This document shows positions 8,048 through 18,672 of a stretch of DNA of 64,000 bases, piece by piece. The notes below the pieces were generated by a model. The model was not told the origin of the DNA. It saw nothing but the letters and a program-made list of their open reading frames with translations, and searched no databases. The stretch spans positions 3,472,001 to 3,536,000 of the forward strand of contig NZ_CP010849.1 of assembly GCF_000931445.1 (NCBI RefSeq). Direction: 5' to 3'. The number at the start of each line of letters is the position of its first letter. Position 1 is the first letter of the stretch. The DNA is from Streptomyces cyaneogriseus subsp. noncyanogenus. Its GTDB lineage: Bacteria; Actinomycetota; Actinomycetes; Streptomycetales; Streptomycetaceae. Position numbers and translations under genes: made by a program.

Positions 8048-8594
8048 CCTCGGTGCCCTTCGTGGCGAACGCCCACAGCGCCGTCCCGTCCGCCTTGTGC
8101 ACGCGGATGCCGCCCGTCTTGGTGCCCGAGGGGGGCGGGGGCGGCGAGGAGCCGTCCACGGCGTTGGAGAAGGCGACGTTGACGCCGTCCTTGAGGGCGA
8201 AGTACACGATGTGCTCGATCGGGACGCCGTCGGAGCCGGTCGTGGCGTCCCGGCGGGACCCCACCAGATAGCTGCCCGGGTCGGGATCGACCGTGCCCGG
8301 CCACACGGTGAAGCTGCGCCGGGTGGCGTCGCTGGCGTCGACCAGCCACACCCGGTCGTCGCCGAGGGAGTACACGACGCGCCGCCCGGCGCCGGACCCG
8401 TCCGGCACGGCGGGCGTCGGGGACTCCTTCGGCGACGGATGAGCGGACACCGTGGGCCCCGGCCGGGCCACCGGGGCGGCGGCGGGGCGCGGCCCCCGGT
8501 CCGCCTGCACGGCCAGGACGGACACCGCCGCGATCGCCCCCACGGTCAGGCCGCTGACCCAGGCCCACGAGGGAAGACGGGCAGGCATGGGCAC
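8031..8594 (-). CDS. Signal-anchored hypothetical protein
   Basis: A 187-residue protein with an N-terminal hydrophobic segment (WVSGLTVGAIAAVSVLAVQA), a Pro/Ser-rich linker and a C-terminal beta-rich domain (VVYSLGDDRVWLVDASDATR, GGIRVHKADGTALWAFATKG, ending TEVTVVG). The linker and a second proline run (GSSPPPPPSG) suggest an extracellular domain tethered to the membrane. A GGAG stands before two candidate starts, GTG 8594 and ATG 8588. I do not recognise a family. It is downstream of fbiC on the same strand but separated by about 115 bases. Confidence 0.75.
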   Translation of the reverse strand: MPMPARLPSWAWVSGLTVGAIAAVSVLAVQADRGPRPAAAPVARPGPTVSAHPSPKESPTPAVPDGSGAGRRVVYSLGDDRVWLVDASDATRRSFTVWPGTVDPDPGSYLVGSRRDATTGSDGVPIEHIVYFALKDGVNVAFSNAVDGSSPPPPPSGTKTGGIRVHKADGTALWAFATKGTEVTVVG

Positions 8595-8710
8595 GCATCT
8601 CCTCAGCTACAGCACCATGGTTCGGATCATCGTACTGTGAGCCCGCCGTACCACGGACGGGCCGCCGGGGCGCGCGGGCGGCCGGGTCCGCGCGCCCGTC
8701 GGCCGAGGGG

Positions 8711-11296
8711 TCAGTCCAGCACCGGCAGCAGCTCCGGGAGGTGCCCGTCCGACTCCCGTGCCGCGCGCTGCCGTTCCTCCGGGACCTCCCCGTACAGGGT
8801 GGTCCGCGGCCTGGCGGGGCGGCCGGCGGCCTCCGCCACCGCGATCAGGTCCCGGACCGACTTGTAGGAGCCGTAGGAGGAGCCCGCCATGCGGGAGATG
8901 GTCTCCTCCATGAGGGTGCCGCCGAGGTCGTTGGCGCCGGAGCGGAGCATTTCGGCCGCGCCCTCGGTGCCCAGCTTCACCCAGCTCGTCTGGATGTTGG
9001 GGATGTACGGGTGGAGGAGGAGACGAGCCATCGCCGTGACCGCGCGGTTGTCGCGCGTCGACGGGCCGGGGCGGGCGATCCCGGCGAGGTACACGGGCGC
9101 GTTGGTGTGGATGAAGGGCAGCGTCACGAACTCCGTGAAGCCGCCGGTGCGCTGCTGGATGCCGGCCAGGGTGCGCAGGTGGCCGAGCCAGTGGCGGGGC
9201 TGGTCGACGTGCCCGTACATCATGGTCGACGAGGAGCGGATGCCCAGCTCGTGGGCGGTCTCGACGACCTCGATCCAGGTGGCCGTGGGCAGCTTGCCCT
9301 TGGTGAGGACCCAGCGGACCTCGTCGTCGAGGATCTCCGCCGCCGTGCCCGGGATGGAGTCCAGCCCGGCCTCCTTGGCCGCCGTCAGCCACTCGCGGAT
9401 CGACATGCCGGTGCGGGTGGCGCCGTTGACGACCTCCATCGGGGAGAAGGCGTGCACGTGCATGCCGGGGACGCGTTCCTTCACGGCGCGCGCGATGTCG
9501 AAGTACGCGGTACCGGGCAGGTCCGGGTGGATGCCGCCCTGCATGCACACCTCGACCGCGCCCACCTCCCACGCCTGCTGGGCGCGGTCGGCGACCTGGT
9601 CCAGGGAGAGGGTGTAGGCGTCGGCGTCGGTGCGGCGCTGGGCGAAGGCGCAGAAGCGGCAGCCGGTGTAGCAGACGTTGGTGAAGTTGATGTTGCGGGT
9701 GACGATGTACGTCACGTCGTCGCCGACCGCCGACTTGCGCACGTCGTCCGCCACCCGGCACAGGGCGTCCAGCGCCGGGCCGTCGGCGTGCAGCAGGGCG
9801 AGGGCCTCGTCGTCGGTGAGCCTGGTCGGGTCGTCGGCGGCCGTGGCGAGCGCGGCGCGCACGTCGGTGTCGATGCGCTCGGGGGCCATGCCGGGTGCGG
9901 CGGCCTCGCGCAGGGCGCCCCAGTCGCCGTACACCTCGTCGAAGTCGTCGCGGCGGTCGGCGGTGCGGCCCTCGGTGTCGATGGTCGCGTGCAGGTCGGT
10001 GCGGCCGGTGGCGGTGAAGACCTCGTCGGGCTCCTGCCACGGGCGGCCCTCGACGACGGCGTCCGCGCGGGCCAGCCCGGTCTCCGGGTCGGCGAGGGCC
10101 GTCACGTGCGGGCGCAGCCGCGGGTCCAGCCAGGGCTCGCCGCGGCGCACGAACTCCGGGTAGACGCAGAGACGTTCGCGCAGTTCGAAACCGGCCGCGC
10201 GGGACTTCTCGGCGAGTTCGTCGATCTGCGGCCAGGGGCGCTCGGGGTTGACGTGGTCGATGGTGAGCGGGGAGACGCCGCCCCAGTCGTCGATGCCGGC
10301 GCCGATGAGCCGCTCGTACTCGGCGTCGACCAGATTGGGCGGGGCCTGGAGGCAGGCGGCGGGGCCCATGATGTGCCGGGCGACGGCGACCGTGGCGACC
10401 AGCTCGTCCAGCTCGGCGTCCGGCATGCCGCGCATCGCGGTGTCCGGCTTGGCGCGGAAGTTCTGGATGATCAGTTCCTGGATGCCGTGGTAGGCGCGGG
10501 AGATCTTCCGGAGGGCGAAGAGGGACTCGGCGCGCTCCTCGTAGGTCTCGCCGATGCCGATGAGCAGGCCGGAGGTGAAGGGGACCGAGGAGCGGCCCGC
10601 GTCCTCCAGGACCCGCAGCCGGACGGCGGGTTCCTTGTCCGGGGAGCCGTGGTGGGGGCCGCCGGGCTCGGACCACAGGCGGGTCGCCGTGGTCTCCAGC
10701 ATCATGCCCATGCTCGGCGCCACCGGCTTGAGGCGCTGGAAGTCCGTCCACGTCATGACGCCGGGGTTGAGGTGCGGCAGCAGCCCCGTCTCCTCCAGGA
10801 TGCGGATGGAGACGGCGCGGACGTAGGCGATGGTGTCGTCGTAGCCGTGCGCGTCGAGCCACTCGCGCGCCTCGGGCCAGCGGTCCTCCGGCTTGTCGCC
10901 GAGGGTGATCAGGGCTTCCTTGCAGCCGAGGGCCGCGCCCTTGCGGGCGATGTCGAGGACCTCGTCCGGGGACATGAACATCCCGTGCCCGGCGCGGCGC
11001 AGCTTGCCGGGGACGGTGGCGAAGGTGCAGTAGTGGCACTTGTCCCGGCACAGCCGGGTCAGGGGGATGAAGACGCTCTTGGAGTAGGTGATGACGCCGG
11101 GGCGGCCCGCCGCTTCCAGGCCCGCGTCGCGCACGCGGGCGGCGGAGGCGGCGAGGTCGTCGAGGTGCTCCCCGCGGGCCTGGAGCAGCACCGCCGCCTC
11201 GGAGACGTCGAGGGCGACGCCGTCCCGGGCGCGTTTGAGGGCGCGACGCATGGAGTTCTCGGTGGGGCCGGTTCCGGAGGTCGCGGAAATCGTCAT
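8711..11296 (-). CDS. fbiC: 7,8-didemethyl-8-hydroxy-5-deazariboflavin (FO) synthase, bifunctional
   Basis: FbiC fuses the two radical-SAM halves (CofG and CofH) that build the deazaflavin chromophore of coenzyme F420 from tyrosine and 5-amino-6-ribitylamino-uracil. Both CX3CX2C clusters are visible: CRDKCHYC near residues 83-90 and CYTGCRFC near 560. Each is followed by the family's Gly-rich SAM-binding stretch ([28 protein letters not shown]). The 861-residue length fits actinobacterial FbiC. The 5' end has AAGG abutting the ATG, so the start could be leaderless or slightly different. An F420-type nitroreductase gene lies at 14958, consistent with local F420 use. Confidence 0.97.
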   Translation of the reverse strand: MTISATSGTGPTENSMRRALKRARDGVALDVSEAAVLLQARGEHLDDLAASAARVRDAGLEAAGRPGVITYSKSVFIPLTRLCRDKCHYCTFATVPGKLRRAGHGMFMSPDEVLDIARKGAALGCKEALITLGDKPEDRWPEAREWLDAHGYDDTIAYVRAVSIRILEETGLLPHLNPGVMTWTDFQRLKPVAPSMGMMLETTATRLWSEPGGPHHGSPDKEPAVRLRVLEDAGRSSVPFTSGLLIGIGETYEERAESLFALRKISRAYHGIQELIIQNFRAKPDTAMRGMPDAELDELVATVAVARHIMGPAACLQAPPNLVDAEYERLIGAGIDDWGGVSPLTIDHVNPERPWPQIDELAEKSRAAGFELRERLCVYPEFVRRGEPWLDPRLRPHVTALADPETGLARADAVVEGRPWQEPDEVFTATGRTDLHATIDTEGRTADRRDDFDEVYGDWGALREAAAPGMAPERIDTDVRAALATAADDPTRLTDDEALALLHADGPALDALCRVADDVRKSAVGDDVTYIVTRNINFTNVCYTGCRFCAFAQRRTDADAYTLSLDQVADRAQQAWEVGAVEVCMQGGIHPDLPGTAYFDIARAVKERVPGMHVHAFSPMEVVNGATRTGMSIREWLTAAKEAGLDSIPGTAAEILDDEVRWVLTKGKLPTATWIEVVETAHELGIRSSSTMMYGHVDQPRHWLGHLRTLAGIQQRTGGFTEFVTLPFIHTNAPVYLAGIARPGPSTRDNRAVTAMARLLLHPYIPNIQTSWVKLGTEGAAEMLRSGANDLGGTLMEETISRMAGSSYGSYKSVRDLIAVAEAAGRPARPRTTLYGEVPEERQRAARESDGHLPELLPVLD

Positions 11297-11592
11297 CCTT
11301 CGAGCATACGAGCGCGCTGATCAACGGCGGGCGGAGGCCGCGGCTCCCCTTGTGCGGGGTCCGGCGGGGCGCTCCCCCGGGGCGTTCCCGCTTGTGCCCG
11401 CGCCTGCCGCGGTCCGCGCGCGGCCGGTCCTCGCCGGGTCCCCGTCCCGAAAGCTGCCGATCGTCTTCCCTTGGGCGGCAGTTCACGGCTCAATACGACA
11501 GTTGCACGCGCCCTCTCCGTACCGCTCGTACCGCTCCGTACCGCCCCGCACCACCCACCGCCAGGTCACCACGACACCCCTGGGAGCCGCAG

Positions 11593-13107
11593 ATGTGCGA
11601 GGACCATCCGTCCGAGGCCGGGATCGGCAGACGCGCCGTGTTCGTGACGGGCGCCGCCGCCGCGCTTACGTTGGGAACCGTGAGCTTCGCGTCGGCCGCG
11701 GGCCGGGACCGGGAGACGAGGACGGTGCGCGGCACCCTGCCCCCGGGGTCGCCGGACTTCGTGTACGTGCCGGTGGAAGTCCCCGCCGGGGTCCGGGAGA
11801 TTCAGGTCGCCTACTCCTACGACCGGCCGCCGGTGCCGGCCGGCACCCCGGGCAACGCCCTCGACATCGGCCTGTTCGACGAACGCGGCACCGCGCTCGG
11901 CGGCCGGGGCTTCCGGGGCTGGTCGGGCGGGGCGCGCACGGAGTTCTTCGTCCGCGCGGACGACGCCACGCCGGGCTACCTGCCCGGACCGGTGCGCGAG
12001 GGCACCTGGCACATCGCGCTCGGGCCGTACACGGTGGCCCCGCAGGGGCTGTCGTACGAGCTCACCGTCACGCTGGTGTACGGCGAGCCGGGCCGGACGC
12101 CCGAGCCGGTGTACCCGCCCGAGCGGGCCCGGGGCCGGGGCCGGGCCTGGTACCGGGGCGACTGCCACCTGCACTCGTGGTACTCCGACGGCCGCCGCAC
12201 CCCGGCCGAGATCGCGGCGCTCGCGCGGGCGGCGGGGCTGGACTTCATCAACTCCTCCGAGCACAACACGCACGCGGCGCACGCCCACTGGGCCGAGGCG
12301 GCCGGGGACGACCTGCTGGTGATGCTGGGCGAGGAGGTGACCACGCGCAACGGGCACGTGGTGGCGCTCGGCACCGATCCGGGCACCTTCGTCGACTGGC
12401 GCTACCGGGCCCGCGACAACCGCTTCGGCCGGTTCGCCCGGCAGATCCGCCGGGCCGGGGGGCTGGTGGTCCCGGCCCACCCGCACGCCACCTGCATCGG
12501 CTGCAACTGGAAGTTCGGCTTCGGCGAGGCGGACGCGGTCGAGGTCTGGAACGGGCCGTACACGCCCGACGACGAGGTGGCGCTGGCCGACTGGGACGGC
12601 ATGCTGGTCGCCTCGGTGCGCGAGGGCCGCGCCTGGATCCCGGCCATGGGCAGCAGCGACGCCCACCGGGACCCGGACGTGGTGGGGCGTCCGCAGACCG
12701 TCGTCCTCGCCGACGACCTGTCGCGGCGGGCGGTCCAGGAGGGGATCCGGGCCGGGCGGTCCTACGTCGCCGAGTCGGCGCGGGTGTCGCTCTCCTTCAC
12801 GGCCGCGGGCGGGCGGGGCGAGCACGCCGGGATCGGCGAGCGGCTGCGGGTGGACCGCGACGCCCCGGTCACCGTCCGCCTGGAGGTGACCGGGGCGCCG
12901 CGCTGCACGGTCCGCTTCGTCACCGACCAGGGCGTGCTGTTCACCAGCGCCCCGCTGCCGGTGTCCGGCTCCGGCACCGTCGAGTGGCGGACCACCGCCT
13001 CGTACGCGGCCTACGTCCGGGCCGAGCTGCGGCACGAGGCGGCGGCGGGCCCGGTGCCGGGGGCCCTCGCGGCGTTCACCAACCCGGTCTTCCTGGGCAG
13101 CCGGTAG
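11593..13107 (+). CDS. Exported PHP-domain metal-dependent phosphoesterase
   Basis: A 504-residue protein. The N-terminus (GRRAVFVTGAAAALTLGTVS, then FASAAG) is a signal peptide with a twin-arginine-like RR. A beta-sandwich prepeptidase-like region precedes the PHP domain. The PHP motifs are clear: GDCHLHSWYSDG (near 189-200), NSSEHNTHAAHAH, GEEVTTRNGHVVALG, VPAHPHATC and MGSSDAHRDP, supplying the metal-binding His/Asp/Glu set. The fold hydrolyses phosphoester bonds; the natural substrate is unknown. GGGAG precedes the ATG at 11593. Longer readings towards 11350 are non-coding in codon usage. Confidence 0.9.
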   Translation: MCEDHPSEAGIGRRAVFVTGAAAALTLGTVSFASAAGRDRETRTVRGTLPPGSPDFVYVPVEVPAGVREIQVAYSYDRPPVPAGTPGNALDIGLFDERGTALGGRGFRGWSGGARTEFFVRADDATPGYLPGPVREGTWHIALGPYTVAPQGLSYELTVTLVYGEPGRTPEPVYPPERARGRGRAWYRGDCHLHSWYSDGRRTPAEIAALARAAGLDFINSSEHNTHAAHAHWAEAAGDDLLVMLGEEVTTRNGHVVALGTDPGTFVDWRYRARDNRFGRFARQIRRAGGLVVPAHPHATCIGCNWKFGFGEADAVEVWNGPYTPDDEVALADWDGMLVASVREGRAWIPAMGSSDAHRDPDVVGRPQTVVLADDLSRRAVQEGIRAGRSYVAESARVSLSFTAAGGRGEHAGIGERLRVDRDAPVTVRLEVTGAPRCTVRFVTDQGVLFTSAPLPVSGSGTVEWRTTASYAAYVRAELRHEAAAGPVPGALAAFTNPVFLGSR

Positions 13108-13128
13108 CGGGTCCCGGTCCTCGGGGTC

Positions 13129-14673
13129 TCAGTCCTCCACGACCAGCGCGGGCGTGCTGGTCGTGAGGACCTCGCCGCGGAAGAAGGCCGGGCTGCGGCG
13201 CCGCATCACCAGCATGATCACCAGGCCGAGCAGCAGCAGTCCGACGCCGATGACGAAGACGGAGCCGACGCCGAAGACGGAGGAGCCGCTGCCGTACTCG
13301 GGGTTCCACATGTCGTACAGCGTCTTGCAGAACACGGCGGCCAGGCTGATCCCGCCGAGGACCGGCAGGACGCCCTTGAAGAGCGCGTCGCGCGGCGAGC
13401 GGGTCAGCTCGTTCCGGAAGAACCAGGCGCAGGCGAAGGCGGTCAGCGCGTAGTAGAAGCAGATCATGAGGCCCAGGGCGTAGATGGTGTCCACCAGGAC
13501 GTGCTCGCTGACCAGGGTCATGACGGTGTAGAAGACGGCCGTGGCGACACCGGCGGTGACGGTGGCGCGGCCCGGCGTGCGGAACTTCTCGTGGACGCGG
13601 GCGTAGGAGGGCGGCAGCGCCTCGTAGGCGGCCATGGCCAGGACCGTGCGGGCCACCGGGATGAACGTCGTCTGCAGGCTGGCGGCGGCCGAGGCGAGGA
13701 CGGCGACGAAGAGCAGGATGCCGAGGCCGTCGCCCATCACCGGACCGGCGAGGGCGGCGAAGACGTTGTCGGAGGTCTCGGGGTTGGCCAGGCCGAGGCC
13801 CTCGGTGCCCGAGCCGACGGCCATCTGGGCGGCGACGGCGGTGACGAGGTAGGAGCCGACCAGGACGACCATGGAGATCAGGGCGGCGCGGCCCGGGGTC
13901 TTCTCGCTGCCGACGGTCTCCTCGTTGGCGGTCAGGCAGGCGTCCCAGCCCCAGTACATGAAGATCGACAGCGAGAGCCCGGCGCTGAAGGTGGCGAACG
14001 AGCCGACCTCGAACGGGTTCAGCCAGGACCAGGAGAAGTCGAGGTGGCCCGGGAAGGAGCCGGAGCCGGCCTTGCCGAACGCGAAGACGACGAAAAGGGC
14101 GAGCACCACGAGCTGGAGTGCCACCAGCGCGTACTGCACGCCCTTCGTCGCCGTCATGCCGCGGTAGCTGACCGCCGTCGCGGCGGCGATCAGGACCAGA
14201 CAGGTGAGGATGTGGACGGCCTTGTCGCCGTCCAGGTCCGCGACCGCCTGACTCCCGGTCAGCTCGCCGGCCAGCAGCCAGAAGTAGGAGGTGGCGACGC
14301 CGGCCAGATTGGAGAGCACGATCACTGTCGCGATGACCAGGCCCCAGCCGCACATCCAGCCGACGCTCGGCCCGAACGCCTTCACCGTCCAGGTGAAGGA
14401 GGTGCCGCAGTCCGGCACCGCCTTGTTCAGCTCGCGGTAGGCGAACGCGACCAGCAGCATCGGCAGGAAGCCGACCAGGAAGATCGCCGGGAGCTGGACG
14501 CCGACCTCGCCGGCGGTGGAGCCGAGCGTGGAGGTGAGGCAGTACACCGGGGCGACCGTGGAGACGCCGATCACCGCGCTGCCGAGCAGGCCGACGGAGT
14601 TCCCGCCGAGCCCTTTGCCCCGTACGCCGTCGGCCTCGTCGCCGACCGGGGTCCGCATTACCGCCTGTGTCAT
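13129..14673 (-). CDS. APC-family amino acid permease
   Basis: A 514-residue polytopic transporter with about twelve hydrophobic segments. Family signatures are the first unwound helix (LLGSAVIGVSTVAPVYCLTS), FAYRELNKAVPDCGTSFTWT after helix 2, YRGMTATKGVQYALVALQL, and the central MYWGWDACLTANEETVGSEK-PGRAA motif. Likely a proton-coupled amino-acid or amine importer; specificity cannot be read. It is convergent with the PHP gene (22-base gap) and divergent from the nitroreductase gene, so it is probably monocistronic. Confidence 0.93.
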   Translation of the reverse strand: MTQAVMRTPVGDEADGVRGKGLGGNSVGLLGSAVIGVSTVAPVYCLTSTLGSTAGEVGVQLPAIFLVGFLPMLLVAFAYRELNKAVPDCGTSFTWTVKAFGPSVGWMCGWGLVIATVIVLSNLAGVATSYFWLLAGELTGSQAVADLDGDKAVHILTCLVLIAAATAVSYRGMTATKGVQYALVALQLVVLALFVVFAFGKAGSGSFPGHLDFSWSWLNPFEVGSFATFSAGLSLSIFMYWGWDACLTANEETVGSEKTPGRAALISMVVLVGSYLVTAVAAQMAVGSGTEGLGLANPETSDNVFAALAGPVMGDGLGILLFVAVLASAAASLQTTFIPVARTVLAMAAYEALPPSYARVHEKFRTPGRATVTAGVATAVFYTVMTLVSEHVLVDTIYALGLMICFYYALTAFACAWFFRNELTRSPRDALFKGVLPVLGGISLAAVFCKTLYDMWNPEYGSGSSVFGVGSVFVIGVGLLLLGLVIMLVMRRRSPAFFRGEVLTTSTPALVVED

Positions 14674-14957
14674 GGCACAGGACGCTAAAGCGTGCGATTT
14701 CCATGGAAGGGGGGAGAAGACGGGGTGCGAAAACCCCTGGGATTCCTGCGATTCGCAAGCATGGACAGGAAACTGCCATGGATCATACGAGCAAAATTAT
14801 CCGCCGGTTCACCCTTGCAAGGCCCTTGGATCTTCGCGGCGTATGCGGGAACCGCAGCACCGCCCGGAATGCCCGATTCCATTTTTCCCGTGTGAGCTGC
14901 GCCACACAGGGCCGGGAGCCGTTCCGGAGGCGGGCCCGGCCCGCGATCGTGGGGGCC

Positions 14958-15353
14958 ATGCCCCACCTCGCCGACCTCCGGTTCCGCGCCGCCACCGCGT
15001 TCCAGCGCCGGATCGCCAACCCGCTGCTGCGCCGCCTCCCGCTCCAGACCGTGCTGGAGACCACCGGCCGCGTCTCCGGCCTGCCGCGCCGGACCCCGGT
15101 GGGCGGACGCCGCGTCGGGGACTCCTTCTGGCTGGTGGCGGAGTTCGGCGAGCGCGCCCAGTACATCCGCAACATCCGCGCCGACCCGCGGGTACGGGTG
15201 CGGATCGGCGGGCGCTGGCACCCGGGCACCGCCCACCCGCTCCCGGACGACGATCCGGTCGTCCGGCTGCGCACCCTGCCCCGGTTCAACAGCGCGGCGG
15301 TCAGACTGTTCGGCACGGAGCTGATGACGGTACGCGTGGACCTGGACCGCTGA
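14958..15353 (+). CDS. F420-dependent (deazaflavin) nitroreductase-family protein
   Basis: A 131-residue split-beta-barrel protein of the Ddn family. The diagnostic segments are LLRRLPLQTVLETTGRVSGL-PRRTPVGG, then SFWLVAEFGERAQYIRNIRA with DPRVRVRIGGRWHPG, which build the F420H2-binding groove. Its position two genes from fbiC fits use of F420. Substrate is unknown; relatives reduce quinones or nitro compounds. The region before the ATG holds only a G-run. No membrane anchor is visible apart from the short amphipathic N-terminus. Confidence 0.88.
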   Translation: MPHLADLRFRAATAFQRRIANPLLRRLPLQTVLETTGRVSGLPRRTPVGGRRVGDSFWLVAEFGERAQYIRNIRADPRVRVRIGGRWHPGTAHPLPDDDPVVRLRTLPRFNSAAVRLFGTELMTVRVDLDR

Positions 15354-15512
15354 CGGGTGCGGCACCCCGGCTCCGCCCGGGCCCGTGCGGAGAGAATGTG
15401 CAGACCTTGTGGTCCTCCCGGACCGCCCTGTGACCGGGGTCTCGCACGGCTGACGGAGTCGCCATGAACAAGGCAAACTGACGTCGTTGCTCAGGATGTC
15501 TAGGGGGACGGC

Positions 15513-18464
15513 ATGGACGGTGTACCGCGCGTACCGGAGCAGCGAGGCCCCGGCTCCCCGAAGGAGCCGCCGGCGGCCCTGCGCTTCGGCGTGCTCGGCC
15601 CGGTGCGCGCCTGGCGCGGCGGCGAACCCCTCGCCACCGGGTCCCCCCAGCAGCGCGCCCTGCTCGCCGCCCTGCTGCTGCGCGAGGGCCGTACGGCCAC
15701 CGCCGGGGAGCTGATCGACGCGCTCTGGGGCGAGGACCCCCCGTCGCAGGCGCTGGCGGCGGTCCGCACGTACGCCTCCCGCCTGCGCAAGGTGCTCGAC
15801 CCCGGGGTGCTGGTGAGCGAGTCCGGCGGCTACGCCGTCCGCGGGCTGGGCGACGGCGCCCTGGACCTGGCCGTCGCCCAGGAGCTGGCCGCCGAGGCGG
15901 AGAAGGCCCGCACCGCCGGCGACCTGGGCCACGCCCGGGAGGCGCTGGGCCGGGCCCTGGCCCTGTGGGACGGGGAGCCGCTCGCGGGGGTGCCCGGGCC
16001 GTATGCCGAGGCCCAGCGGGTCCGCCTGGAGGAGTGGCGGCTCCAGCTCCTGGAGACCCGCCTCGACATGGACCTGGAGCAGGGCTGCCACGCGGAGGCC
16101 GTCTCGGAGCTGACCGCCCTGACGGCGGCCCACCCCCTGCGCGAACGGCTCCGGGAACTGCTCATGCTGGCGCTGTACCGCAGCGGGCGCCAGGCCGAGG
16201 CCCTCGCCGTGTACGCCGACACCCGGCGGCTGCTCGCCGACGAGCTCGGCGTCGACCCGCGCCCCGGGCTGCGCGAACTCCAGCGGCGCATCCTCCAGGC
16301 CGACCCCGGCCTCGCGGAGCCCTCCGCGCCGGCCGCCGAACCGGCCGCGGTGCCGGTGCGCCCGGCGCAGCTTCCCGCGACGGTTCCCGACTTCACCGGG
16401 CGCGCCCCCGTCGTACGGGAACTGAGCGAGGTGCTCGCCTCCGCCGACGGCCGGGTGATGGCGGTGTCCGCGCTGGCCGGCATCGGCGGCGTCGGCAAGA
16501 CCACCCTCGCCGTGCACGTGGCCCACCAGGCCCGCCCGGCCTTCCCCGACGGGCAGCTCTACGTCGACCTCCAGGGCGCGGGCCCGCGGCCGGCCGAACC
16601 GGAGACGGTGCTCGGCTCCTTCCTGCGCGCGCTCGGCACCCCGGACTCGGCCATCCCCGACTCCCTGGAGGACCGCGCCGCCCTGTACCGCTCCCTCCTC
16701 GACGGCCGCCGGGTCCTGGTGCTGCTGGACAACGCCCGCGACGCGGCCCAGGTCCGCCCCCTGCTGCCCGGCACGGACGGCTGCGCGGCCCTGGTCACCT
16801 CCCGGGTGCGCATGGTCGACCTCGCCGGGGCCCATCTCGTCGACCTGGACGTGATGTCCCCCGACGAGGCGCTCTCCCTCTTCACCAAGATCGTCGGCCG
16901 GGAGCGGGTGGCGAGCGAGCGGGAGGCCGCGCTGGACGTGGTCGCGGCCTGCGGCTTCCTCCCGCTGGCCATCCGCATCGCCGCCTCCCGCCTCGCCGCC
17001 CGCCGCACCTGGACCGTCTCCGTGCTGGCCGCCAAGCTCGCCGACGAACGCCGCCGCCTGGACGAGCTCCAGGCCGGCGACCTCGCGGTCAAGGCCACCT
17101 TCGAACTCGGCTACGGCCAGCTCGAACCGGCCCAGGCCCGCGCCTTCCGCCTGCTGGGCCTGGCCGACGGCCCCGACATCTCGCTGGCCGCCGCGGCGGC
17201 CGTCCTGGACCTCCCGGCGGAGGAGACCGAGGACCTGCTGGAGGCCCTGGTCGACACCTCCCTGCTGGAATCGGCGGCCCCCGGCCGCTACCGCCTCCAC
17301 GATCTGGTCCGGCTCTACGCGCGTGCGTGCGCGGAACGCGACGAGCACCCGCCCAGCGAGCGGGAGGCGGCGCTGTCGCGGCTGCTGGACTTCTACCTGG
17401 CGACGGCGGCGGGCGTCTACGCGAGCGAGCGGCCCGGCGACCGGCTGGTGGAGGACCTGGAGACGACCAGGTATCCCGGGCTGCGCTTCGACGACGGGTC
17501 GGCGGCCCTGGACTGGCTCTACACGGAGTCGGCGGCGCTGCTCGCCTGCGTGCGCCAGGCCGCGGGCACGCCCCGGCTGCGGCGCGCCGTCGATCTGCTG
17601 TGGGCCGCCCGGGACCTGGCCGAGTCGGGGGCCAACTTCCGCGCGTACGAGGCCACGGCCGTGGCCATGTGCCAGGCGACGCGGGCGGCGGGGGACCTGC
17701 GCGCGGAGGGCCGGGCGCGCAACACCCTCACCGGCGTCCTGCTGGTGACCGGCCGCATCCAGCGGGCCGGCGAGGAGGCGCGGCTGGCCATGGAGTGCGC
17801 CGGTTCCGCCGGGGACGCCACCGCCGCGAGCTGGGCCGCCCAGGACCGCGGGCTGATCGCCCTGCACCAGCACCGCTACGCGGACGGCAAGGTCTTCTTC
17901 GACCAGGCCATCGCCGGGTTCCGCGCGGCCCGCAACGGGCTGTGCGAGGCGACGGCCCTGTGCAACCTCTCGCGCGCGTACCTGGGCATGGGCAACACCG
18001 CGAAGGCCGTCGAGTTCGCCCAGCACGGCCTGGCCGTCCACGTCCGGGTCGGCAGCACGATGCGGCTGGCCAACGGGCACTACGCGCTGGGCGTGGCGCT
18101 GATCGCGGCCGGCCGGCACCCGGAGGCCCTCGGCCAGTTCTCCGAGGCCCTGACCATCTTCGCGGACCACCGGCAGCGGCTGTGGGAGGGGACCACCCAC
18201 TTCCGGATCGCCGAGGCGCACATCGCCGCCCGCCGCCCCTCGCGGGCCGCCCAGCACGCCGAGCAGGCCCTCGCGCTGGGCTGCATCGGCGGGGACCGCA
18301 CGCGCGGCAGCGTCCTGACCCTCCTCGGGCGGGCCCTCTCCGAACTGGGGCAGGCCGACCGGGCGAAGGCGTGCTGGCGCGAGGCGCTCCACCTCTTCGA
18401 GGAGAACGGCGCGTCGGAGGCCGACGCGGTGCGCCTGCTGCTCGCGCCCGCCACGGCGGCCTGA
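15513..18464 (+). CDS. afsR: AfsR, SARP-family global regulator of secondary metabolism
   Basis: The 983-residue protein has the AfsR layout: an N-terminal SARP winged helix and BTAD domain (residues about 20-270; LRFGVLGPVRAWRGG, VRTYASRLRKVLD, RERLRELLMLALYRSGRQAE), an NB-ARC ATPase (P-loop GIGGVGKTT near 325; VLVLLDNARDAAQVRPLLPG), and a C-terminal TPR array (about 700-960; ALCNLSRAYLGMGNTAKAVE). In S. coelicolor, AfsR is phosphorylated by AfsK and switches on afsS. Here afsS and afsK lie at 18673 and 19583, which makes the assignment firm. GGGGGAC stands before the ATG at 15513. Confidence 0.95.
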   Translation: MDGVPRVPEQRGPGSPKEPPAALRFGVLGPVRAWRGGEPLATGSPQQRALLAALLLREGRTATAGELIDALWGEDPPSQALAAVRTYASRLRKVLDPGVLVSESGGYAVRGLGDGALDLAVAQELAAEAEKARTAGDLGHAREALGRALALWDGEPLAGVPGPYAEAQRVRLEEWRLQLLETRLDMDLEQGCHAEAVSELTALTAAHPLRERLRELLMLALYRSGRQAEALAVYADTRRLLADELGVDPRPGLRELQRRILQADPGLAEPSAPAAEPAAVPVRPAQLPATVPDFTGRAPVVRELSEVLASADGRVMAVSALAGIGGVGKTTLAVHVAHQARPAFPDGQLYVDLQGAGPRPAEPETVLGSFLRALGTPDSAIPDSLEDRAALYRSLLDGRRVLVLLDNARDAAQVRPLLPGTDGCAALVTSRVRMVDLAGAHLVDLDVMSPDEALSLFTKIVGRERVASEREAALDVVAACGFLPLAIRIAASRLAARRTWTVSVLAAKLADERRRLDELQAGDLAVKATFELGYGQLEPAQARAFRLLGLADGPDISLAAAAAVLDLPAEETEDLLEALVDTSLLESAAPGRYRLHDLVRLYARACAERDEHPPSEREAALSRLLDFYLATAAGVYASERPGDRLVEDLETTRYPGLRFDDGSAALDWLYTESAALLACVRQAAGTPRLRRAVDLLWAARDLAESGANFRAYEATAVAMCQATRAAGDLRAEGRARNTLTGVLLVTGRIQRAGEEARLAMECAGSAGDATAASWAAQDRGLIALHQHRYADGKVFFDQAIAGFRAARNGLCEATALCNLSRAYLGMGNTAKAVEFAQHGLAVHVRVGSTMRLANGHYALGVALIAAGRHPEALGQFSEALTIFADHRQRLWEGTTHFRIAEAHIAARRPSRAAQHAEQALALGCIGGDRTRGSVLTLLGRALSELGQADRAKACWREALHLFEENGASEADAVRLLLAPATAA

Positions 18465-18492
18465 ACGGCCCGCCCCGCGCCGGGGCCCGGTC

Positions 18493-18510
18493 GTTCAGCA
18501 TTCGTTTATC
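18493..18510 (+). promoter_or_regulatory. Predicted AfsR/PhoP direct-repeat site upstream of afsS
   Basis: GTTCAGC (18493-18499) and GTTTATC (18504-18510) form an imperfect direct repeat with an 11-bp period. The half-sites resemble the GTTCA-type PHO box of streptomycetes. In S. coelicolor, AfsR and PhoP compete for such repeats overlapping the -35 region of the afsS promoter. A candidate -10 (TCATAG, 18525-18530) follows 14 bases on. Site and function are inferred from resemblance and position. Confidence 0.6.
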
Positions 18511-18672
18511 GCGGCCCGGCACTCTCATAGCAGTCACACCGTCGCGTCGGGGGGCAGGCGGAGTGACCCGGAGCCCGACGGCTAATGTGCGGCTCCGAAC
18601 GCCCGTCCGGAAGCCCTCGGGGGAGTTTCCGGGCGGGCGTTCCTCACTCGTACCACGCAGAGGAGCTAGCCC

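Noticed and set aside
8741..11320. An 859-codon open frame on the + strand opposite fbiC
   Set aside because: Antisense frames stay open by G+C bias; codon third positions and composition contradict coding, while fbiC is certain.
14685..18392. A 1235-codon frame opposite afsR
   Set aside because: Pure antisense shadow of afsR; low-complexity Gly/Arg/Gln-rich translation.
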